NCBI GenBank assembly: GCA_029990175.1
Contig: JARKIP010000042.1
Coordinates: forward strand, 1-64,000
Reading direction: 5' to 3'
Length of the DNA: 64,000 nt
Source: Petunia secreta
Lineage: Eukaryota > Streptophyta > Magnoliopsida > Solanales > Solanaceae
The first letter of the stretch is position 1; the number at the start of each line of letters is the position of its first letter. The notes below the pieces were generated by a model. It did not search any database. It was not told where the DNA came from and saw only the letters and a list, made by a program, of their open reading frames with translations. A program made the position numbers and the translations under genes. This document shows positions 57,152 through 64,000 of this stretch, one piece after another.

Positions 57152-57876
57152 TGATGCAATACGAACCAGGCTCACCTGTTCGATTCATCAAGCTAATCCA
57201 CCGAGCAGACAAGAGACCGCTGCTGACTTTGGAAGCTGTGAGGGCGAGCACAACTTGACCGGAGCACTACTTCTGAAAGCTCAACAATCAATCTCGAGCC
57301 CGAAGCTGAAAAGCAACCGAAGTGAATCGATCGAAGGGCTACAAATGTGCCCGAGGTAGGAGAGCATTCGATTCCAATTGTGATCGAGGGAAACAAGCGT
57401 CCGACTCAAATGTGTTCGAGCTGCCGAACACATAAAACCGCTTCAGCCCTGCGTGGCTTTATTTTATTGGTCACCTGTGACCATTTTACTATTTTGCCCT
57501 TTTACATTGTCTATATAAACTCCTAGCATAGCTCATTAGTAGTTAGTTGATGTTGAGTTGAGAGAATAGAGATAGAATTGGCCGAGCCATTCTTGTTGAA
57601 GCCCGAGGCTTCGTGTATGCCTTTTTTGGCTTGGAACCGAATGGATTTCATCCCTAGCATGAATCCTTATTAAGTTCGAGTTTCATTTTCTCCCTTAGAT
57701 AATCAATCATATTTTGATTCGGATTATCCATTCTTTCTTCTATTTCTGTTCTCCCCCATCCCTTATTTCTTGTTATCTTGGTTACTTTATTGCTTCCGCG
57801 TTTTTATTTTACCGTTTCTGCGTCGTGTTCTTATTGTTTCCGATTGCTTGCTTGTCTTCGGATTTAGCTTGCATCA
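57152..57876 (+). repeat. 3' LTR, 725 bp
   Basis: Same ends as the 5' LTR and nearly the same sequence. By eye I estimate a few per cent divergence, so the insertion is fairly recent. An exact alignment was not computed. Confidence 0.95.
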
Positions 57877-58044
57877 ATACTTTAAAGGTATACACCTATA
57901 AGGCATAACAAAAGTATAAAATAATAAATGAGTAGGTTGGGTAAATACTTTTAGTTTTATGGATAGTGTAATTTTTAATATGTATGACTTGTATATACTT
58001 TAAATTTTATGGGCATAGAGTGTAAAAATCTCTTGTATATATGA

Positions 58045-58274
58045 TCACCCTGAAAACCCATTGTCTGGGTGAAAGTTATTACTCTCTGTCTATGAAAATG
58101 GAAAATTGTGGGGAAATATATTTTGCAAATCAAGCTGATCTTGTAAGTTACTATCTAACTTCGTTTACAGTAGGAGAATGTATCTCAGCTTGTTATGGAC
58201 CCTTCCTAATAAAAAGAATGACCGAGTTGGAAGTTTGGTGCATGAAAAGAATGGAACGAGTCATTCTTGAGTAA
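58045..58274 (+). pseudogene. Second F-box-type fragment
   Basis: The stretch ends LEVWCMKRMERV followed by a stop. It corresponds to TNLAVWCMEKNGMSSSW of the relic at 50290, with nucleotide similarity AGTTTGGTGCATGAAAAGAATGGAA against AGTTTGGTGTATGGAAAAGAATGGAA. It is therefore a duplicated FBA-domain piece on the far side of the retrotransposon/MITE insertion. Confidence 0.5.
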
Positions 58275-58289
58275 AACAGTGGCAATTCT

Positions 58290-59279
58290 AGAACAGCTCT
58301 GTTCTCTACTAGGAATTGAACTGAGCCTTAAAACTTTCTTTGAGTGGCTCTGGTGACTGCAAGTGTTTAGTTTTAAGATTCAGCGGCTAATTTTTAGTCG
58401 TTTATGGTGATCTGTCCGAAACTTTTTAAACTAAATTTCTGGTGATCCGTCAGACTTCCGCTAGGAAATGCTCCAAATTCTGGCGCCGAGAGCTAGTTAA
58501 ATAGATTTTTAAGAGGATTGAAAGTTAAAAACACTGGCACTGAAGAATCTTCTTTCTGTTTAAAGTGTCTAACTTCAACCCGGATTTGGATCCCCGATAA
58601 TCAGAGAAACAGACCAACAAATTACCCTGAGCTTCATTAATCACACAAGTTTATGTAATAGTACTGTGGCCACCTTTATGTAACGTAAATGTAAAGCCTA
58701 AGATATGAATCAGTAGTAATCACATAAATTTATCCATAGAGATGCTAATTATTTAAGTGGTGCTTAATTAACAATCCATCATGTCTTGTCTCTATTTAAC
58801 CAGCAGCTAACATATGACCATGGAATTGATCATGCTCATGTATGCTCTGTATTCTCCTGTATTTGGTATGCGTTTAGCCATGCATTTCTTAGAAAATGAA
58901 AAATAATTTTTATAATTGAGTTGAATATCATACTATTCTAAAAGAGTCAATCCCTTAAGTAAAAAGTAAGTCACCATTTTGACCTTCAATTAAATACTAC
59001 TACCTATAATTTTTGCACTAAAAAGTTAATTTAAATTTAAATAAAAAGTCATGAATTATTTGGTACAAAAGTAGTATTATCCATAAATGGGTTCAATATT
59101 TTTATAATCCTTTCAACTTCCAATAATAAACTTTTGAAGTCTTACAATTGCCAACTATGAACCAATGCGAAGCTGGATGATAAACCTTCTCAATAGGAGT
59201 TCTTATTAAGAAGCATGTATTCACAGGCTTTTCATAATAATAACTTTCTAGAACTCCCTAAGACAATAAATAGTAAAAA
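58290..59279. other. Intergenic, no gene seen
   Basis: AT-rich with no recognisable ORF, repeat array or element terminus. Confidence 0.45.
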
Positions 59280-59890
59280 TTTCGTGCAGGAGCCTGTTTG
59301 GCGCGCGTTAATTGATTTGTAGCTGTCAAAACCAAATTCGCTGAGAAATAGCCACATCCGGACAAATCCCAGTATAAATACTGGGGCCTTGAACAAAACT
59401 TGTTCAAAGCCTCAGTATTTATACTGGGAAGCTTCAGTAAACTAACCCCAGTATAAAATACTGGGGCCTTGAACAAAACACATTTTGTTATGGGACTTTG
59501 TATAAAGCTTCAGTCCCCATAACAAAATGCTGGGTCTGTGAACAAAACTTGTTCAAAGCCCCAGCATTTTGTTATGAGACTGAAGCTTTATATATAAAGT
59601 CCGATAACCCATAACAAAATGCTGGGGCTGTCAACAAAACTTGTTCAAAACTCCAGCATTTTGTTATAGGACTGAAGCTTTATATATAAAGTCCCATAAC
59701 AAAATACTTGGGCTTTGAACAAGTTTTGTACAAAGCCCCAGTATTTTGTTATGGGACTAGTCTGGGGTGTTTTTTCAACGCTAATGGAGCTTAAGTGTGC
59801 GCGCGAATTTTTGGCTATTCTTCAATGAATTTGGAAACGGTGGATAGTCCCCAATGAGCGCGTCCAAAAATGGCTAGTGATCAAAATTTC
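59280..59890. mobile_element. Multi-hairpin repeat element (MITE-like)
   Basis: The outer arms GCGCGCGTTAATTGATTT...GAAATAGCCA (59300-59353) and GGCTATTCTTCAATGAATTT...GAGCGCGTCC (59813-59871) face each other in part. Between them, CCCAGTATAAATACTGGG, GAACAAAACTTGTTC and AGCATTTTGTTATGGGACTG alternate with their complements at least five times (59368-59757). CTTTATATATAAAG occurs twice as a palindrome. No coding content. Confidence 0.85.
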
Positions 59891-60735
59891 CCCAATAAAT
59901 ATGTATTCTTTCATGAGTAACCAATCTATTAACCAAATTTATTACTAGCCTATTCGTTGGTATAAAATTTATGCAGAATTTTAGGAGCTGTAATTTAATA
60001 TATTCTAATCCAATTAATAGAAGTGTGAAGGAAAGCACAAAAGGTGCCATATCAAACTATATAAAGGCATGAAAGAGTGTCCATTTTCCTTAAGATCATT
60101 TGTTAGCATATCATCTTTAATCTTTCAAACTGAAAGTTGGAGAAGTGTTTAGCCGCAGTGTCCTCGAACTCCACGGATGTACTAACTACTATCGGCGGAT
60201 TTCAATACGTTCATCGTAGGATTTATCTAACTTCTTGGTGAAGTTTATTAGGCGAAGAAGACATGTCATATTTTGTTCTTCTTGCTAGAGAAAGCCGTTA
60301 ACATTAGTATTTTGAAGGCAACAAATATGTAGATTACCGTACGTCTATGAAAGTTTGAGAGAATTTCATTTTCTATCGTGAAGTTTTGGTTCTCTCTCTC
60401 AAATATTATCCATGTACATTTAATCAATTAATTTACTTTATATGTATAAAAAATTGATCAATCTTTTAGTTACTTTTTATTGTCAAGGTGTTTGTTATTT
60501 CTTGAAAATTTAGCAAGGATATACTTTATCCTAACGAGTAATAGGAAATATAGGGCATGTCAGAAGATAAGTGGTCCTACTAAAAATAACTGACAAATTT
60601 TATTTAAAAAAAAGATAATTTTTAAGAAGCTAAAACAATAACTTATGGTGTTCCAAACATGAGATTTTTTTTTCATAATAAATTTGATATGAAGTATAAA
60701 ATATATATTTCTTTCCGTTTTATACTCAATGATAA

Positions 60736-60768
60736 GGGCACACGCGCAAAGCGCGTGCCCAAGACTAG
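60736..60768 (+). mobile_element. Helitron 3' terminus
   Basis: A GC-rich hairpin GGGCACACGCGC/AAA/GCGCGTGCCC (60736-60760) is followed after four bases by CTAG (60765-60768) and then T. A hairpin followed by CTRR and insertion before T is the Helitron 3' signature. The matching 5' TC end was not identified, so the length is unknown. Confidence 0.65.
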
Positions 60769-60925
60769 TTATATTTCAAAGTTTAAAACATCTTTGAACA
60801 GATATTTTCTTTAGAAAAATTAAAGAATTGTAAACTATATTTTATTTTTATCCAATATATAGTCCAGTGGTCAATGAAATTAAATGAGAAAATACAAAAA
60901 TACACTAGAAGAGAGATAACGAGTA

Positions 60926-61180
60926 CTCCCTCCGCCCCAAATTAGTTGACGCTTTAGCAAGATTTATTTGTCTCAAAATAGTTCGACGCTTAAGGATTTC
61001 AAGACTATTTTTGTTAACTATTTTCATCTATACCCTCAATTATTAATGGTATTCTCAAAAAGTATTTAACAAGTCATATATTAAATAAGGGTAACATAGT
61101 AAAACGTATACCCTATTTAATTTTCTTAATGAGCGTACAAACAATAGTTGAAAGTGTCAACTAATTTGGAACGGAAGAAG
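60926..61180. mobile_element. Stowaway MITE, 255 bp, upstream of the endosulfine gene
   Basis: It begins CTCCCTCCGCCCCAAATTAG and ends AATTTGGAACGGAAGAAG, with TA on both sides (60924-60925 and 61181-61182). Inner subterminal repeats TTGACGCTTTAG and GTGTCAACTAATTT are inverted. Confidence 0.85.
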
Positions 61181-61182
61181 TA

Positions 61183-62798
61183 TCTACTATCAAAATTAGC
61201 AGATGCTGTAAGATGCCGGACACCACAATCATAACAAAATAAATAATCATTTGTTTATTATTATTTCATTCAAAGAGATTACTTATTAAGACGGTCCACA
61301 AAATATTTAAAACTTGTCCCTCTTTCTCCATTAATCCAAAGGAGAGACCAACTACCTCTTCAATTTGGTAAGTAACAATTTCACTTTACTATTTTTTTCA
61401 TTTAATTTCTCTTTTTCTCCCTCCACTTTACAAATTATCTTGTTACATTTACCAATTTAGTGTTATCTCTTTGTTACCTCTTTTATTTCCACTCAAACCC
61501 TAACCCCCTTTCCTATTAAAATACCATATTATAACTGTTTAATTGGAAATTAAGCTGTAAATTTTAGTTTATCTTCAAAGTTGTACAATCTATAATAGTG
61601 TATCTTTTGTTATCAATCAATAAACTATGTTGAGGTTTAAGTTGGTCGGACTCTCCAAATTGCCGCTGCACACGTGTCCGTATCCTTCACAATTGCATTT
61701 TTTTTTGGAGGATTCTGACTCGCACCTGGTGGCATTTTTGGATAGTTCGAGCAACATAGGTTGAGGCCGGCTATATAAATCCGTTAAATTCAATTGTGCT
61801 CTATTTGGACGGATATTGTATTATTTTCGGTAGATGAATAAAATGGTGAGAAGCTAGAAATGTAGACATTTCTCCGATGGTTGCCTTTCTGGTTTATTTT
61901 TATCAAGGAATGGTTAGGCCTGAAATACATGAAGGCTTTAGACTGGTAATGAAACACATGGGCGAATGTAGAACATTAGGTACGGGTTCGGCAGAACCCT
62001 GTATATGTATTGAAAGATCCACTACATATGTACATGTATAAGCTAAGAACCCAGTTGCATAAATGGGTTGTGGGTTCGGTATGAAGCGAGGAGTTGCCAG
62101 AACCCATTCGTTTTAAATTCTTGATTCACCTCTGAATTGAAGCAAGTGAAGATTTAGTACCATAGGATGATTGGTTAGCCTTGTTTGTGTTTGTGTATAT
62201 AATGATCCATTTCTTAAATAGTGAATTATGGATAAACATTTTAACCACAAAATTCTGACATGGCAACTGAATGGAGTTATGATTACAGATCGAACTTAGA
62301 CAAACTTGAAAATCATTGATTACACTCTTGAACCTTCCATTGCTTCTTTGGTTGGAAAGATTGAAAGTTGAAGCACTATCGGTTGTATGTTTTTCTTCTG
62401 TTGTGGTTTTGACTTGAGCTCAGGGGTTGTTTTGTTATTTCAGTGATGCATTGAGAAAGTGCCTTTCTGTACTTTTCCAAGTTTAAGGATCCAATAAGCA
62501 GAAAATGTTTTCTAGAACACTTTAATTTTCATGAATCAAATTCATGAATCATCTGCTGTTCTTTTTTTAGCATGTCTATATGTATCTCTGAGATGAGCAC
62601 TTGCTGAGAAATGTCATTTCAGGAATCACTTCAAAAGAGCTAGAAACTGACAAAATTAATGAGTTTCCTTTTAAGAATGAACTCCACCTCTTATGTGTAT
62701 ATATTCCTAAATGAGAGGTTTATTTGAAACATTCTTTCAGGGTAAGCCTTTTCTTTTTCCTTGCTATTGCAGTTGCCGTAAACTAGGTCAGTAGAAAT
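61183..62798 (+). other. Promoter, probable 5' UTR exon and leader intron of the endosulfine gene
   Basis: A candidate leader exon of about 60 bp (about 61312-61368) ends CAATTTG|GTAAGTAAC. A matching acceptor TTGCTATTGCAG lies at 62761-62772, 26 bp before the start codon. The intron would be about 1.4 kb and includes no recognisable repeat. This splice is inferred from signals only. Confidence 0.45.
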
Positions 62799-63352
62799 AT
62801 GTCAGAGATGGAGGATGTCAAAGACCAAATAGATGGAGCAGAAAAGTCAATGCCTTCACCCAAACAGGAGGTTATATTCACAATCAAGGATTTTCTTTCC
62901 CGTGTTATATTTAAGTTGCCGTACAGAGATTTTGATATATATTTACAATTTTGTTATTATAGGAGACAGCTGTTAAAAAGAAATATGGAGGAATTATGCC
63001 AAGGAAACCACCTCTTATCTCTAAGGTAACAAACCCAATGGCATTAGAGTTTCTTCATTGCTTGCGTTCTGAATTTCCAGTGTTGTGGTCAACTTCTGTC
63101 TGTTTTAAGTAACACTTCTTGGCTGTCAGGATCATGAACGTGCATATTTTGATTCTGCTGATTGGGCTCTTGGAAAGGTACTGGTCCGGGGTCCCCTTTG
63201 TACTAGCACAATTTCCTTGTAGTTTAGGCTTCTCTATCCCTTCCTTTATTATGGTGATCACCCAACTCCCAAGCCTTAATGATTGTTTATGATCACAGCA
63301 AGGTGTAGCGAAGCCTAAAGGTCCACTTGAGGCTCTTCGGCCAAAGTTGCAG
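62799..63352 (+). CDS. Endosulfine (ENSA/ARPP-19-like) gene, 5' four coding exons, partial
   Basis: Coding exons are 62799-62870 (24 codons), 62963-63025 (21), 63130-63177 (16) and 63299-63352 (18). All are phase 0 with GT..AG borders, although the first donor is GAG|GTTATA. The order MSEMEDVKDQIDGAEKS / ETAVKKKYGGIMPRKPPLIS / DHERAYFDSADWALGK / PKGPLEALRPKLQ is that of plant endosulfine-family proteins ('negatively light-regulated' proteins). FDSADW is the plant form of the FDSGDY motif, whose Ser is phosphorylated by Greatwall-type kinase to make the protein a PP2A-B55 inhibitor in animals and yeast. The last exon, usually starting at PTPHQQ, is not seen before 64000, so the gene continues to the right. 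Role in plants: probable PP2A regulation in the cytosol or nucleus; inferred. Confidence 0.92.
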
Positions 63353-64000
63353 GTATTATATCACTTCCATTTCATTTCTTTTTTCCAAGAGCTGCTTTGT
63401 TACTAATTCATTAGTCCTTTCTTCTGCAAAGGCACATTTGAGGTTGCAAGCACTTCGTTTGGTTGGTTGTTTTTATTTTACTCTTTTTTATTGTGTGAGT
63501 TGTGTCCATTGGTTTGATGTTTTGTTTGTTTTCTTTGGAAGAAGTAACAGTATTCATCGATATTAAGGCAATGTTGGCAACAAAGTGTACAATGACCATG
63601 TGCAGAAACCCTTAAAGAGGAAAAAAAAAGAAAGAAAATAACTAAAGAGGACTCCTTGATACTATCTATAGAGACTCCAATAAATCTAAAAGTGCATCAG
63701 CTTCATCTACATAGCTTTTCTTGCACCAAAAATATAAAAGTTACACACAATTGGATTTAATCTTCTGAATTGGGCTAGACCTATCTTCAAAGCACCTTTC
63801 ATTTCTTTCTCTCCAAATTGTCCACCATATGTGCAAAGAGATTGATTGCCACCCTTTTGCACCTTTTTTTTCTTAAGGATGATATATATACTTTCTTCTT
63901 TTTTGTTTTGGGTTGGGGTTTGGGGAGAGGGGGGGAGGGGGAGGTTTTGAGTGATTAAAATTTTAGTTGTTTTTGGCCTGCTTGATTGACAATTATACCT
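63353..64000 (+). other. Intron 4 of the endosulfine gene, to the window edge
   Basis: T-rich in the first part. The stretch 63640-63930 (CTATAGAGACTCCAATAAAT, CTCCAAATTGTCCACCATAT) looks like an inserted dispersed repeat, but I saw no termini. No exon is recognisable before 64000. Confidence 0.5.

Larger units (their letters stand above)
50976..57876 (+). mobile_element. Complete non-autonomous Ty3-derived LTR retrotransposon, 6.9 kb
   Basis: 5' LTR 50976-51704, primer site TGGTATCAGAGC at 51708-51719 (complement of initiator tRNA-Met 3' end), internal region, polypurine tract GAAGGGGAAGA at 57141-57151 and 3' LTR 57152-57876. The flanks are ATACC and ATACT, a 5-bp target duplication with one difference. 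The internal region carries an acidic ORF, a dead protease-like segment and a 661-codon ORF, but no reverse transcriptase, RNase H or integrase. Another element is inserted at about 53508-54820. The peptide RTKSFQEGEDD just before the 3' LTR resembles the tail of Ty3 polyproteins. Confidence 0.92.
50766..58024. mobile_element. Small MITE-like element, copy 3, split by an LTR retrotransposon
   Basis: The left part is 50766-50975 (GGGGCACTTACAAAAATACCC ... TATGCAGTATACC). The right part is 57877-58024 (ATACTTTAAAGGTATACACC ... TTTTATGGGCATAGAGTGTA plus AAAA). The two parts rejoin to match the element at 42360-42739 in reverse orientation. Confidence 0.8.

Overview
The window is plant nuclear DNA: AT-rich, with split genes using GT..AG introns, Stowaway and PIF/Harbinger MITEs, CACTA, Mutator-like, Helitron, Ty3, Copia and LINE debris. 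The retroelement and MITE families look asterid, most likely Solanaceae; this is an inference from recalled resemblance, not a search result. No tRNA, rRNA, CRISPR or bacterial-type operon was seen.

Four host loci look real. (1) At 1-1636 (+) are the last two exons of a Met/His/Pro/Gln-rich protein, carrying a one-base frameshift and a 69-bp tandem duplication. (2) At 38196-40717 (-) is a three-exon heavy-metal-associated isoprenylated protein (HIPP) of 198 aa. (3) At 43480-48736 (+) is a two-exon At1g01500-like protein of 287 aa with a 4.4-kb intron full of LINE debris and copies of its own exon end. (4) At 62799 to beyond the right edge (+) is an ENSA/ARPP-19 endosulfine-like gene, with four coding exons visible. 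Gene relics include a mitochondrial-carrier exon (4182-4591, -) and F-box-type pieces (49740-50500 and 58045-58274, +).

The rest is nested mobile DNA. At 2170-3159 a PIF-type MITE holds a Stowaway, which holds a third small element. From 4600 to 26728 lie two partial Ty3 elements resembling the Tat lineage, each with a minus-strand extra ORF next to a plus-strand 3' LTR, separated by the 3' half of an Athila-like element. The right-hand Tat element is split by a 5445-bp CACTA element (13650-19094, TSD TCA), a solo LTR of its own family (19144-19627, TSD GGTAG) and a 3.9-kb solo LTR (20680-24604). From 27380 to 32400 a minus-strand Copia relic has a Mutator-like element in its LTR; that element carries two inverted arrays of palindromic repeats. 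A second, truncated CACTA element with a nearly intact transposase lies at 33030-36730. At 50976-57876 a complete but pol-less LTR retrotransposon sits inside a small MITE and itself contains another insertion.

The right end holds a strongly self-complementary hairpin element (59280-59890), a Helitron 3' terminus (60768) and a Stowaway MITE (60926-61180) just upstream of the endosulfine gene. The genes do not form a pathway; what organises the window is serial transposon insertion between ordinary dispersed plant genes.
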